Assembly (NCBI RefSeq): GCF_002931235.1
Contig: NZ_PSTT01000094.1
Coordinates: 34,176 to 98,175 of the forward strand
Direction: 5' to 3'
DNA from: Subtercola sp. Z020
Lineage (GTDB): Bacteria; Actinomycetota; Actinomycetes; Actinomycetales; Microbacteriaceae
DNA length: 64,000 bases
Shown here: piece after piece, positions 1-8,547 of the stretch
Layout: each line of letters opens with the position of its first letter
How positions within the stretch are numbered: the first letter of the stretch is position 1
Position numbers and translations under genes: made by a program
Notes under the pieces: generated by a model
What the model saw: the letters and a program-made list of their open reading frames with translations, nothing else
Databases searched by the model: none
What the model was told of the DNA's origin: nothing

Positions 1-33
1 AGCCAGTAGCCAAGGAAAGGGCTAACCCGAAGC

Positions 34-1008
34 ATGGACATTCCCGGTTTTATCAGCACCATTCTGTGGCCTATCAAATGGGTCGTCGAAGGTCTGCTCG
101 TTCTCTTCCACACCGTTCTCACGGGTCTCGGCATGGACCCTGCCGAGGGTCTCACCTGGGTGCTCTCGATCGTGGGAATGGTGTTGGTCATCCGCGCCGC
201 CCTGATCCCCATCTTCGTGCGGCAGATCAAGAGCCAGCGCAAGATGCTCGAGGTCGCGCCCCAGCTGAAGAAGATCCAGGACAAATACAAGGGCAAGAAG
301 GACCAGTTCTCCCGCGAGGCGATGTCGCGCGAGACGATGGAGCTCTACAAGAAGACGGGTACCAACCCGCTGAGTTCCTGTCTGCCGCTGCTGCTGCAGA
401 TGCCGATCTTCTTCTCGCTCTTCTCCGTGCTGAACGATGCCCAGAAGGGCACGGCGGGCGTGTTCTGGCTGAACTCCGACCTGGCGTTGCAGTTCGGCAA
501 CGCGAAGCTGTTCGGGGTCGCCCCGCTGCACGAGAGCTTCCAGCAGGCCACCACGACCGGCGATGTCGCTGTGATGATCATCGCGGTCATCATGGTCGTT
601 CTGATGACCGGGTCGCAGTTCATCACGCAGCTGCAGATCATGTCGCGCAACCAGTCCCCCGAAGCCAAGAACAGCCCGATGTTCAAGCAGCAGCGCATCC
701 TGCTCTACATCCTCCCGCTGGTCTTCGCCTTCTCGGGGTTCAGCTTCCCGCTCGGCGTCATGTTCTACTGGCTGACCTCGAACTTCTGGACCATGGGCCA
801 GCAGTTCCTGGTCATCCGCAACATGCCGACCCCCGGCAGTGAGGCGGCGAAGGCGCGTGAGATCAGGTTGGCGAAGAAGGGTAAGTTGAACATCGCCACC
901 GCGGCTGACGGCAGTGTGAACCATGTCGTTCTCGAGGTGCCGAAGACGACGCAGCGCCAGCAGCCGGTGGGCAAGACCCGTGCGAAGAAACAAGGTGAGA
1001 AGAAGTGA
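34..1008 (+). CDS. yidC: YidC/Oxa1 membrane protein insertase
   Basis: YidC inserts and folds inner-membrane proteins, alone or with SecYEG. The 324-residue protein shows about five hydrophobic segments (roughly 6-30, 38-62, 119-133, 178-200, 221-258) and lacks the large periplasmic domain of Gram-negative YidC, as in Gram-positive homologues. An arginine inside the second hydrophobic segment (motif VIRAALIP) matches the groove residue of the family. The C-terminal 60 residues are Lys/Arg-rich, suiting ribosome contact. The stop overlaps the GTG start of jag, so the two are translationally coupled. The yidC-jag-rsmG order is typical of the left flank of actinobacterial origins. Confidence 0.96.
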   Translation: MDIPGFISTILWPIKWVVEGLLVLFHTVLTGLGMDPAEGLTWVLSIVGMVLVIRAALIPIFVRQIKSQRKMLEVAPQLKKIQDKYKGKKDQFSREAMSRETMELYKKTGTNPLSSCLPLLLQMPIFFSLFSVLNDAQKGTAGVFWLNSDLALQFGNAKLFGVAPLHESFQQATTTGDVAVMIIAVIMVVLMTGSQFITQLQIMSRNQSPEAKNSPMFKQQRILLYILPLVFAFSGFSFPLGVMFYWLTSNFWTMGQQFLVIRNMPTPGSEAAKAREIRLAKKGKLNIATAADGSVNHVVLEVPKTTQRQQPVGKTRAKKQGEKK

Positions 1009-1727
1009 GCGACGTGAGTGAAATGACCACAGACCTCGGTAGCGACGTCGCTACCGAGAGTGGTGCCAGCCGTGAGGGAGTGAGCGGTGAGGCTGTGAGC
1101 GGTGGCGCTGCGACCGGTGATGTTGCGACCGGTGTAGCCGCTACGGATGCTGTGGCCACAGGCTCGGCTCCGTCCGCGAGTTCTGCTGAGGCCGCAGGGT
1201 CGGTCGGCGAGGGTGCCGAGACGAGCCAGGCTGTACAGGATGCCGGGGCTGCTGCCGCGCCGTCGGAGAACGCTCTCGAAGAAGAGGGTGACATCGCTGC
1301 CGACTACATCGAGGAACTGCTCGACATCTGCGATCTCGACGGTGACATCGACATCGATGCCCGTGCGGGTCGTGCCTACGTGTCGGTGAATTCGTCGGAA
1401 GACAGCAACCTGCGGCTCCTCTCGCAGCCCGATACCGTTCAGGCTCTCCAGGAGCTCACGCGCCTCGCCGTGCAGACCAAGACGGGCGGCTTCTCCCGTC
1501 TGATTCTGGATGTCGGGGGTAGCCGCCAGATCCGCGAAGCCGAGCTGGCGCAGCTGGTCACCGACGCCGTCGATCGCATCGAGGTGGGCGGGGAGTTCTC
1601 CGTCGCTCTTGCGCCGATGTCCTCGTATGAGCGCAAGGTGGTTCACGACATCGTGGCTGCGCGTGGCTTCTCCTCGAACTCAGAGGGCGAAGGCCGCGAC
1701 CGCCACACGGTGATCAAGCAGTCCTGA
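1005..1727 (+). CDS. jag: Jag/KhpB RNA-binding protein (KH + R3H)
   Basis: This is a cytoplasmic RNA-binding protein of the Jag/KhpB family, which accompanies yidC in many Gram-positive bacteria. The 240-residue product has a long Ala/Val/Gly/Ser-rich N-terminus (about 1-85) built from short degenerate repeats. A KH-type domain follows (about 90-175), and a C-terminal R3H domain shows the motif SYERKVVHD and a late RDRHTVI. The GTG start overlaps the yidC stop (GTGA). The low-complexity N-terminus replaces the Jag-N domain of Firmicutes homologues; its role is unknown. Confidence 0.9.
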   Translation: MSDVSEMTTDLGSDVATESGASREGVSGEAVSGGAATGDVATGVAATDAVATGSAPSASSAEAAGSVGEGAETSQAVQDAGAAAAPSENALEEEGDIAADYIEELLDICDLDGDIDIDARAGRAYVSVNSSEDSNLRLLSQPDTVQALQELTRLAVQTKTGGFSRLILDVGGSRQIREAELAQLVTDAVDRIEVGGEFSVALAPMSSYERKVVHDIVAARGFSSNSEGEGRDRHTVIKQS

Positions 1728-1747
1728 GTTGGTTTAGTGGATCCAGA

Positions 1748-1763
1748 TGTTTCACGTGGAACA
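1748..1763. promoter_or_regulatory. parS: parS-like centromere site 1
   Basis: The 16-mer TGTTTCACGTGGAACA differs from the consensus parS site TGTTTCACGTGAAACA at one base. It sits in a longer perfect-armed palindrome (1743-1768, outer arms CCAGATGTT and AACATCTGG). It lies between jag and rsmG, close to parAB, where actinobacterial ParB binding sites usually cluster. A direct repeat TGGACCCTGGAG (1766-1777 and 1784-1795) follows. Confidence 0.85.
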
Positions 1764-1853
1764 TCTGGACCCTGGAGATGGCGTGGACCCTGGAGGGCTC
1801 ACGCCATTTCTATTAGAGCGAGCCGGACGTGCTCGCACAGAGATGAAGGATGA

Positions 1854-2498
1854 ATGATGGCTGATCTCCCTGAGGGCCTCGAGCCTGAACCGGCCGTTGC
1901 GAACGAGCTCTTCGGGGCCGCGACCATCGGAAAGGCGCGACAGTTCACACTGAACCTCGCCGTGCACGGTGAGGAGTACGGGTTGATCGGCCCGCTGGAA
2001 CTCCCCCGGCTGTGGAGTCGACACATCCTGAACTGCGCGATCGTAGCGCCGCTCATGCGGCCGGGCCGGGTGGGAGACATCGGGAGTGGGGCCGGCCTGC
2101 CCGGGTTGGTTCTCGCGATCGCTCGGCCCGACGTCGACTTTGTCTTGATCGAACCGATGGAGCGTCGCACCAAGTGGCTGGAAGACCAGGCGGCGGAGCT
2201 CGAGCTCCCCAACGTGACGGTGATGCGCGGGCGTGCGGAAGACGTCGGATTCACGGGCGGCCTCGACCAGATCACCGCTCGCGCCGTGAGCGCGTTCTCG
2301 AAGCTCATCCCCATGTGCGCTCCCCTCGTGCGGCCCGATGGCGAACTCGTGCTGATGAAGGGGGCCAGTGCGGCGAAGGAGGTCGAGGCGGCTGCGAGGC
2401 AGATCAAGCGCTTCAAGCTCGTCGACGTCGAGGTACGAGATCTCGGGGTGGGCGTTCTGGACGACATCACTCGGGTGATCACCGCCACCGTTGAGTGA
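1854..2498 (+). CDS. rsmG: 16S rRNA (guanine527-N7)-methyltransferase
   Basis: RsmG (GidB) methylates N7 of G527 in 16S rRNA using S-adenosylmethionine. The 214-residue protein has the expected length, with the SAM-binding glycine motif GSGAGLPGLVLA near residue 75 and the acidic strand-end motif FVLIEPMERR near residue 100. Two ATG codons stand in tandem (1854 and 1857); either could start translation. It belongs to the conserved yidC-jag-rsmG-parAB order. Loss of this enzyme gives low-level streptomycin resistance in other bacteria; this copy looks intact. Confidence 0.95.
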   Translation: MMADLPEGLEPEPAVANELFGAATIGKARQFTLNLAVHGEEYGLIGPLELPRLWSRHILNCAIVAPLMRPGRVGDIGSGAGLPGLVLAIARPDVDFVLIEPMERRTKWLEDQAAELELPNVTVMRGRAEDVGFTGGLDQITARAVSAFSKLIPMCAPLVRPDGELVLMKGASAAKEVEAAARQIKRFKLVDVEVRDLGVGVLDDITRVITATVE

Positions 2499-2589
2499 GC
2501 GCTGTTCACTGAGAGGTGTTCGGCGAGAGGTGTTCAGCAGAAATTGACCAGGGGAGACGCGACACCCCGGTCAGCTTCGGTTGAGTACG

Positions 2590-2617
2590 CCAGGGCTGTA
2601 CCGTAGAGGTGCCCTGG
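2590..2617. other. inverted repeat in the rsmG-parA intergenic region
   Basis: Perfect 7-bp arms CCAGGGC and GCCCTGG flank a 14-nt centre containing TACCGT and TAGAGG, either of which could be a -10 box for parA. The repeat may be an operator or a small hairpin. Upstream, at about 2511-2540, the stretch GAGAGGTGTTC occurs twice. Function is inferred only from position. Confidence 0.35.
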
Positions 2618-2651
2618 TACGCATTCGTGCCCAGAACGGCCGATCTTCACA

Positions 2652-2667
2652 CGTTTCACGTGAAACA
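2652..2667. promoter_or_regulatory. parS: parS centromere site 2
   Basis: CGTTTCACGTGAAACA matches the parS consensus at 15 of 16 positions, with only the first base different. It lies about 40 bp upstream of the parA start, the usual place for ParB to nucleate for origin segregation, and may also repress parAB. Confidence 0.92.
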
Positions 2668-2708
2668 TTTCCCTGCACGACGACCCACTAGCTCCGCAGA
2701 AAGACTCT

Positions 2709-3641
2709 ATGACAAGCGAATCGATCGGTTTCGACGACTCGACCCCCCTCGCAAGGGAGATTGCGGATCTTTCTCAGCGTCGTCGTGCCGTGGCGGCGGC
2801 CGAGTACCCCCTCCCCCACGAAACACGCGTTTTCACGGTGGCGAACCAGAAGGGCGGTGTGGGCAAGACGACGACGACAGTCAATCTGGCAGCCGCCCTC
2901 GCCAAGACGGGTGCCAAAGTGCTCGTTCTCGATCTTGACCCGCAGGGGAATGCGTCCACTGCGGTCGGAGCCGACCACCGTGCCGAGATCCCCAGCATCT
3001 ACGACATTCTGATCCACGATCTCCCGCTGGAGGATGTCGTGCAGAAGAGCCCGGAGTTCGACCGGCTCTACTGCGCCCCCGCCACGATCCACCTCGCCGG
3101 TGCCGAGATCGAGCTGGTGCCGATGGTCGCCCGTGAACTCCGCCTGCGCGAGAGCCTCGACGCTTACCTCGCCCGCAGCGCTGAGGCCGGCGAGCCCTAC
3201 CACTACGTCTTCATCGACTGCCCACCGTCACTGGGACTGCTCACGATCAACGCCTTCGTGGCCGCCCGTGAGGTGCTCATCCCGATCCAGTGCGAGTACT
3301 ACGCATTGGAGGGTCTCAGCCAACTTCTCTCGAACATCGCGTTGATCGAGAAGCACCTCAACCCCAGGCTCGCCGTGTCGACCATCCTGTTGACGATGTA
3401 CGACGGCCGCACCCGTCTCGCCACCCAGGTCGCCGAAGACGTGCGATCCCACTTTCCCCAGCAGACGCTGCGTGCGCTCATCCCCCGCACGGTACGGATC
3501 TCCGAAGCTCCGAGCTACGGCCAGACCGTCATCAGCTACGACCCGCAGTCCACCGGGGCCCTTTCCTACCTCGAAGCCGCCTCCGAGATCGCCCGGCGCG
3601 GCAACAACCACACATCTCAAGGAGCAGAGCAGCATGGCTAA
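2709..3641 (+). CDS. parA: chromosome-partitioning ATPase ParA (Soj)
   Basis: ParA is a deviant Walker-type ATPase that moves ParB-parS complexes apart after origin replication. The 310-residue protein carries the deviant Walker A motif KGGVGKTTT near residue 48, the Walker A' region LDLDPQGNAST, and the Walker B region YVFIDCPPSLG. An N-terminal extension of about 35 residues precedes the core, as is common in actinobacteria. The last 8 bases overlap the start of parB, so the pair is coupled. Two parS sites lie just upstream. Confidence 0.96.
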   Translation: MTSESIGFDDSTPLAREIADLSQRRRAVAAAEYPLPHETRVFTVANQKGGVGKTTTTVNLAAALAKTGAKVLVLDLDPQGNASTAVGADHRAEIPSIYDILIHDLPLEDVVQKSPEFDRLYCAPATIHLAGAEIELVPMVARELRLRESLDAYLARSAEAGEPYHYVFIDCPPSLGLLTINAFVAAREVLIPIQCEYYALEGLSQLLSNIALIEKHLNPRLAVSTILLTMYDGRTRLATQVAEDVRSHFPQQTLRALIPRTVRISEAPSYGQTVISYDPQSTGALSYLEAASEIARRGNNHTSQGAEQHG

Positions 3642-4623
3642 CCCGAAACGCACCGGACTCGGCAGGGGCATCGGCTCGCTCATCCCCACTTCGGATGAAT
3701 CGCGCTCCGTCAGCCCGGTCGACGTCTTCTTCGCCGAACGCGGCGAAAGTGAGCCCGACCTGGTGTCGGTACCCGGAGCGAAGCTCGCCAGCCTCAGCCC
3801 CGACAGCATCATCCCGAACGCAAAGCAGCCGAGAACCGAGTTCGACGCTGACGATCTCGCCGAGCTTGTGGCGTCGATCCGCGAGGTCGGCGTACTGCAG
3901 CCCATTGTGGTGCGTGAACTGCCTGCAGCATCGGGAGCTTCGGCGAGTAGCCCGGCCGGCGAGCCTCAGTACGAGCTGGTGATGGGGGAGCGCCGTCTCC
4001 GTGCGAGCAAGGAGCTCGGGCTGAGCACCATTCCCGCGGTCATCAAGGACACTGCGGACGAGAACATGCTGCGCGACGCACTCCTGGAGAACCTGCACCG
4101 GTCGCAGCTCAACCCTCTGGAAGAAGCGTCGGCCTACCAGCAGCTGCTGTCGGACTTCAGCATCACGCAAGACGAACTGGCCACGCGCATCGGCCGATCC
4201 CGGCCGCAGATCACCAATACCATTCGGCTGCTCAAGCTGCCGACAGCGGTACAGAAGCGTGTTGCGGCGGGTGTTCTGAGCGCCGGACACGCCCGTGCGA
4301 TCCTCTCCGTCGTCGACGTCGACGAGATGGGGCGGCTCGCCGACAAGATCGTCAACGAAGACCTGTCGGTTCGCGCTGCGGAGGCCGTGGCATCCAGAGC
4401 ACCGAAGGCCAAACGGGTACGACCGACGGCCGGCCGCAGGAATGACCATCTCGATGAGATCGCCGAGAGACTCGGAGACCGCCTGAACACGCGGGTGAAG
4501 GTCAGCCTGGGGGCCACCAGGGGCCAGATCCTGATCGACTTCGCGACGATACAGGATCTCAACCGTATTCTGGCCGAGATGGGCGAGCCGATCTTCGGCC
4601 GAGGCGGCCCGCGCTTCGAGTAG
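3634..4623 (+). CDS. parB: chromosome-partitioning protein ParB (Spo0J)
   Basis: ParB is a CTPase clamp that loads at parS and spreads along the origin region. The start is the ATG at 3634, supported by the sequence after it (MANPKRTGLGRG, the conserved ParB N-terminus) and the upstream AAGGAGCAG; a longer upstream in-frame extension exists but overlaps parA deeply. The 329-residue protein shows the GERR box (VMGERRLRAS, about 115-125), the ENLHRSQLNP motif, a helix-turn-helix (ITQDELATRIGRSRPQITNT) and a C-terminal dimerisation domain. It converges on ddl with an 11-nt gap. Confidence 0.96.
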   Translation: MANPKRTGLGRGIGSLIPTSDESRSVSPVDVFFAERGESEPDLVSVPGAKLASLSPDSIIPNAKQPRTEFDADDLAELVASIREVGVLQPIVVRELPAASGASASSPAGEPQYELVMGERRLRASKELGLSTIPAVIKDTADENMLRDALLENLHRSQLNPLEEASAYQQLLSDFSITQDELATRIGRSRPQITNTIRLLKLPTAVQKRVAAGVLSAGHARAILSVVDVDEMGRLADKIVNEDLSVRAAEAVASRAPKAKRVRPTAGRRNDHLDEIAERLGDRLNTRVKVSLGATRGQILIDFATIQDLNRILAEMGEPIFGRGGPRFE

Positions 4624-4635
4624 AGGCCGCTCGGC
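4598..4635. terminator. shared hairpin between parB and ddl
   Basis: GCCGAG and CGGCC on the left arm (separated by one bulged G) pair with GGCCG and CTCGGC on the right arm, giving an 11-bp stem around a 15-nt loop. It covers the parB stop and reaches the ddl stop, so it could end transcripts from both sides. There is no clear U-tract, so efficiency is uncertain. Confidence 0.55.
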
Positions 4636-5597
4636 TAGCGCGCGTCGCGGATCGCGACCTCGCCGATGGCCTCGTAGACCTGACCGAGGTCGAGGCCGGC
4701 CGCGACGATCGCCTGGGGCACGAGCGATGTCTCGGTCAGGCCGGGCAGAACGTTCGCTTCGAGGAACCACGGGGTGCCGTCGCCGTCGATGATCAGGTCG
4801 ATGCGCGAGATGTGGCGGAGGCCGAGAGCCTGATGGATGGCCAGAGCGGCTCCAGCGGCTGTCGAGGCGACCTCCGTGCCGAGACGGGCAGGTGTGTAGA
4901 ACTGCGTTTCACCCGCGCTGTAACGGGCCTCGAAAGAATAAACCCCTGATCGGGGTACGATTTCGACGGCCGGTAGTGCGAAGGCGCCTTCCCCTGTGTC
5001 AACCACTCCGATGGAGACCTCGGTGCCCACGACCTTCTGTTCTATCAGTGCTGTCTCGCCATAGGTGTACGCATCGACGACGGCGCGGGGAAGATCGGCC
5101 TCGTTCTCGACCACGGTGACTCCCTGGGCGGAACCTCCTGCGGCCGGCTTCACGACGACGGGGGTCCCGAGATGCTTGAGCACCCCGCCCAGAACCTGAG
5201 ACGCACCCAGCTCCCTGAAGGTCTCCCGGGGCAGGGTGATCGACGCGGGAGTCCGGTAGCCGGCCCGCTCGACCAGCACTTTGGCCGTCGGCTTGTGCCA
5301 GGCGAGCTGGGCGGCCGCGGCTTCCGCTCCGACGTAGGCGATGCCCTGTGCATCGAGAAGGGCGCGAAGCGATCCGTCTTCGCCGCTCGCCCCGTGCAGG
5401 GCGGGCCAGACGAGATCGGGCGCAGCCTCGGCCAGGGCCGCGAGCAGCGACGAGTCGGGCTCGCGCAGAACGACCCGGTGGCCACGCGCGATGAGGCTGT
5501 CGGCGACGCGACGGCCTGAACGGAGGGACACGTCGCGCTCGTGGGAGATACCGCCGGCGAGAACGATGACGGAGCGGGTGGCTGGGGTGTCTGTCAT
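4635..5597 (-). CDS. ddl: D-alanine--D-alanine ligase family ATP-grasp protein
   Basis: This protein should join two D-alanines with ATP for peptidoglycan precursors. The 320-residue product fits Ddl length and has the N-terminal GGISHERDVSLRSG motif, the substrate-loop region LHGASGEDGS, the ATP-grasp core (VVKPAAGGSAQGV, about 150-162) and the metal-binding end FLEANVLPGLTETS. It lies 2 nt after the aminotransferase gene, suggesting one transcript. Many actinobacteria carry a second Ddl near rnc/thiL, so this origin-side copy may be a paralogue with a modified substrate; the sequence alone cannot decide. Confidence 0.82.
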   Translation of the reverse strand: MTDTPATRSVIVLAGGISHERDVSLRSGRRVADSLIARGHRVVLREPDSSLLAALAEAAPDLVWPALHGASGEDGSLRALLDAQGIAYVGAEAAAAQLAWHKPTAKVLVERAGYRTPASITLPRETFRELGASQVLGGVLKHLGTPVVVKPAAGGSAQGVTVVENEADLPRAVVDAYTYGETALIEQKVVGTEVSIGVVDTGEGAFALPAVEIVPRSGVYSFEARYSAGETQFYTPARLGTEVASTAAGAALAIHQALGLRHISRIDLIIDGDGTPWFLEANVLPGLTETSLVPQAIVAAGLDLGQVYEAIGEVAIRDAR

Positions 5598-5599
5598 TG

Positions 5600-6919
5600 T
5601 CAGTCCATGTCTGGTGGTGGGGCAGAGAATGAGGAAGAGCGAACGGTCTGCAGCGGCCCGGTCGCGCTGAATGTCTCGAGCAGATCGATCTCGCCGTTGA
5701 TGACGGTGGTCAGGCGACGGATGCCCAACCTGATCTGGTCAGGAGTGGGGTAGCAGTACGACAGCCGGATCTTGTTGCGCCCGCCACCGTCGGCGTAGAA
5801 CGCCGTGCCCGGAGTGTAGGCGACGAGTTCCTTGACCGCGCGGGGCAGCATCTGTTTGGTGTCGAGGTAGTCCGGCAGGGTGAGCCAGACGTAGAAACCG
5901 CCGTTCGGCGTGGTCCAGCTGAGCTCGGGCAGGTGCTCGCCCAGTGCCGAGAGCATGGTGATCTTGCGCTCTTCGTAGACCCCGCGGAAGGTGTTGATCT
6001 GCCCCTTCCAGTCGGCCATCTCGAGGTATTCGGAGATGACCAGCTGGCTGAAGGCACTCGGGCAGAGAATCGCAGATTCTGCGGCGAGAACGAGCTTCTC
6101 CCGAATCGCATGCGGTGCGATGGCCCATCCGATGCGGAAACCGGGTGCCAGCGTCTTCGAGAACGACCCCAGGTAGATGACACCCTCGTCTTCGGTGCTG
6201 CGAAGCGCCTGAGGGGGCGGGCCGTCGAAGTAGAGCAGCCCGTAGGGGTTGTCCTCCAGAACGAGAATGCCCTCTGACCGGCAGATCTGCAGAATCTCTT
6301 CGCGTCGCTCCGCCGAGAGGGTCACCCCTGCGGGGTTGTGGAAGTTCGGGATCGTGTAGAGGAACTTGATCGTACGGCCCGACGAACGTACCCGGGCGAT
6401 GGCCTCCCGCAGGGCATCCGGAATCAACCCATCGTCATCCATCAGTACGTGCTCGACGTCGGCCTGGTACGAACGGAAGACGCCGATCGCCCCGACATAA
6501 CTGGGAGCCTCGGCGAGGATCACGTCGCCCGGGTTGATGAACAGCTTGGTGATGAGATCGAGCGCCTGCTGGGAACCGGTCGTGACGACGACATCGTCGA
6601 CGCTGCCCCGGATGCCCTCCAGCGCCATCACTTCGAGGATGTGTTCGCGGAGCCGCGGTACACCCTGCCCCGAGCCGTACTGCAGCGCAACGGCACCCTG
6701 CTCGGTCATGACGCGGTTCATGGAGTCGATGACGAGCTCACGGGGCAGCGCCGAGACGTAGGGCATGCCGCCGGCGAGCGAGACCACCTCGGGACGGGAG
6801 GCCACGGCGAACAGGGCCCGCACCTCGGAGACGGACAGGCCGGCAGCGCGCTCCGCGTAGTTGTTGTACCAGGGGTCGAGATTCGTGCCCGACGACGACG
6901 GGGTGTTTTGGCTGCTCAC
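5600..6919 (-). CDS. PLP-dependent aminotransferase (class I/II, AAD/MocR-core type)
   Basis: This is a fold-type I aminotransferase without a DNA-binding domain. Visible features are the PLP lysine motif SFSKTLAPGFRIGW, the NFHNPAGVTLS loop binding the cofactor ring, and EDNPYGLLYFDG. It resembles enzymes acting on 2-aminoadipate or branched/aromatic amino acids. The GTG at 6919 (MSSQNTPSSSG) is preferred because GGAAG precedes it by 5 nt; an ATG at 6931 would add MEVH. A -10 box TAGCAT (ATGCTA at 6948-6953 on the forward strand) lies right after the trxA terminator. The gene is probably co-transcribed with ddl; a link to D-amino acid metabolism is only inferred. Confidence 0.85.
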   Translation of the reverse strand: MSSQNTPSSSGTNLDPWYNNYAERAAGLSVSEVRALFAVASRPEVVSLAGGMPYVSALPRELVIDSMNRVMTEQGAVALQYGSGQGVPRLREHILEVMALEGIRGSVDDVVVTTGSQQALDLITKLFINPGDVILAEAPSYVGAIGVFRSYQADVEHVLMDDDGLIPDALREAIARVRSSGRTIKFLYTIPNFHNPAGVTLSAERREEILQICRSEGILVLEDNPYGLLYFDGPPPQALRSTEDEGVIYLGSFSKTLAPGFRIGWAIAPHAIREKLVLAAESAILCPSAFSQLVISEYLEMADWKGQINTFRGVYEERKITMLSALGEHLPELSWTTPNGGFYVWLTLPDYLDTKQMLPRAVKELVAYTPGTAFYADGGGRNKIRLSYCYPTPDQIRLGIRRLTTVINGEIDLLETFSATGPLQTVRSSSFSAPPPDMD

Positions 6920-6956
6920 GTGCACTTCCATCAAGAGGCGAAATTCAATGCTATCG

Positions 6957-7001
6957 AAAAAGAAAAAGGGTCCGGGGCCACAACATGTGGCTCCGGACCC
7001 T
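6957..7001 (-). terminator. Rho-independent terminator of trxBA
   Basis: Read leftwards, a 16-bp stem (6967-6982 with 6986-7001, one mismatch, arms starting AGGGTCCGG) with a 3-nt loop is followed by TTTTTCTTTTTC. This is the clearest intrinsic terminator on the minus strand here. It ends trxA transcription just before the aminotransferase promoter. Confidence 0.93.
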
Positions 7002-7062
7002 GTGCGCAGAGGCATCCGACGGTGTCGGCGCCCCTGCGAGCGGTTCTGTGGTGAGCCTCGCC

Positions 7063-7389
7063 CTAGGCGAGGTAGGCGGCGAGGTCGCTTTCGAGAGCGG
7101 CCTTGGGCTTGGCGCCGATGATGGTCTTGACGACCTCTCCGCCGCGGTAGACCTTCATGGCCGGGATCGAGGTGATCTGGTACTTCGCGGCGGTCTGGGG
7201 GTTGTCGTCGACATTGAGCTTGACGATCTTGATCTTGCTGGAGTGCTCGGCGGCGATCTGGTCGAGGATGGGCGAGACGGCGCGGCACGGGCCACACCAC
7301 TCGGCCCAGAAGTCGACCAGGATGGTCTCGTCGGAGTTGAGAACGTCGGCCTCGAAGCTGGCGTCGGTCACTGCTGCTGCATTTGACAT
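7063..7389 (-). CDS. trxA: thioredoxin
   Basis: Thioredoxin reduces protein disulfides in the cytoplasm with electrons from TrxB. The 108-residue protein is full length, with the redox motif WCGPC at about 31-35 preceded by VDFWAE, and the cis-proline loop TSIPAM. It follows trxB by 39 nt and precedes a strong terminator, so trxB-trxA form one operon. Confidence 0.97.
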   Translation of the reverse strand: MSNAAAVTDASFEADVLNSDETILVDFWAEWCGPCRAVSPILDQIAAEHSSKIKIVKLNVDDNPQTAAKYQITSIPAMKVYRGGEVVKTIIGAKPKAALESDLAAYLA

Positions 7390-7428
7390 CGTGTTCCTAC
7401 TTTCTGTGGAGTTCTCAAGGGCTGCTGA

Positions 7429-8430
7429 TCAGGAGTTCTGCGTCTGGAGTGCCTCGACGAGCTCGATCTCAGCCTCGGCTTCGCGTAACTCTGCGATAGC
7501 CGACGCCTCTGCGAGGCCTGCCAGGTAGTGTTCGGCGTCGAGGGCGGCGACGGTTCCCGATGCTGCGGCTGTCGCGGCCTGGCGGTAGGTGTCGTCGATG
7601 ACGTCACCGGCGGCGAAGACACCGGGGATGTTGGTCTTCGACGAGCGGCCGGCCACGGCAATGGTGCCCGAGGCGGTCAGGTCGAGCTGGCCGTGCACGA
7701 GGTGGGTGCGAGGATCGTTGCCGATGGCCACGAAGAGGCCCTGCACGGGAAGGTCGCTGGTCTCGCCGGTGACCGTGTTCTCGAGCTTCAGGTTCTCGAC
7801 GGTGTTCTCCCCGTCGATGCCGACGACGGCCGAATTGAAGACGAACTCGATCTTGTCGTTCGCGAACGCGCGCTCCTGCATGATCTTGGAGGCGCGCAGC
7901 GTGTCTTTGCGGTGCACCAGGTACACCTTCTCGGCGAAACGCGTGAGGAAGGTCGCCTCCTCCATGGCCGAGTCGCCGCCGCCGATGACCGCGATCGTCT
8001 TCTTCTTGAAGAAGAATCCGTCGCAGGTGGCACACCACGACACACCGCGGCCGCTCAGGCGCTCCTCGTCTTCGAGACCGAGTTTGCGGTAGGCGGAGCC
8101 TGTGGAGAAGATGACGGCCTGCGCCTCGAAGTCACCGCTGTACCCGGTGGAGACCTTCTTGATGTCGCCGGAGAAGTCGACGCTCGTCACGTCGTCGAGC
8201 AGAACCTCTGTGCCGAACTTCTCAGCCTGCTCCTGCAGCTTGGTCATCAGGTCGGGGCCCTGGATGCCCTCGGGGAAGCCCGGGAAGTTCTCGACCTCCG
8301 TGGTCTTCATGAGTTCGCCGCCCGCTTCGACGCTGGATGCGATCAGCAGTGGCTGCAGGCCGGCGCGCGCTGCATAGATGGCGGCGGTGAAACCGGCGGG
8401 ACCGGACCCGATGATGATTATCTGACGCAT
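7429..8430 (-). CDS. trxB: thioredoxin-disulfide reductase
   Basis: TrxB is a FAD flavoenzyme passing electrons from NADPH to thioredoxin. The start at 8430 (MRQIIIIGSG) has AAGGAGC just upstream and places the FAD-binding GSGPAGFTAA at the N-terminus. The active disulfide CATC is near residue 134, and the NADPH motif GGGDSAMEEA follows. The C-terminal FAD motif FAAGDV is present, and the 333-residue length is normal. A -10 box TAGGAT (ATCCTA at 8492-8497 forward) gives a leader of about 55 nt. Confidence 0.97.
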   Translation of the reverse strand: MRQIIIIGSGPAGFTAAIYAARAGLQPLLIASSVEAGGELMKTTEVENFPGFPEGIQGPDLMTKLQEQAEKFGTEVLLDDVTSVDFSGDIKKVSTGYSGDFEAQAVIFSTGSAYRKLGLEDEERLSGRGVSWCATCDGFFFKKKTIAVIGGGDSAMEEATFLTRFAEKVYLVHRKDTLRASKIMQERAFANDKIEFVFNSAVVGIDGENTVENLKLENTVTGETSDLPVQGLFVAIGNDPRTHLVHGQLDLTASGTIAVAGRSSKTNIPGVFAAGDVIDDTYRQAATAAASGTVAALDAEHYLAGLAEASAIAELREAEAEIELVEALQTQNS

Positions 8431-8547
8431 CGACAAGCTCCTTGATCGCGGTGGGGACGCCACCGACTCTGTGTTACGAAAGCTTCAACACATCCTATCC
8501 GCCCCGTATTCCGGCGCCATCGGGTTATGCACAGGCATGATGGAGGG

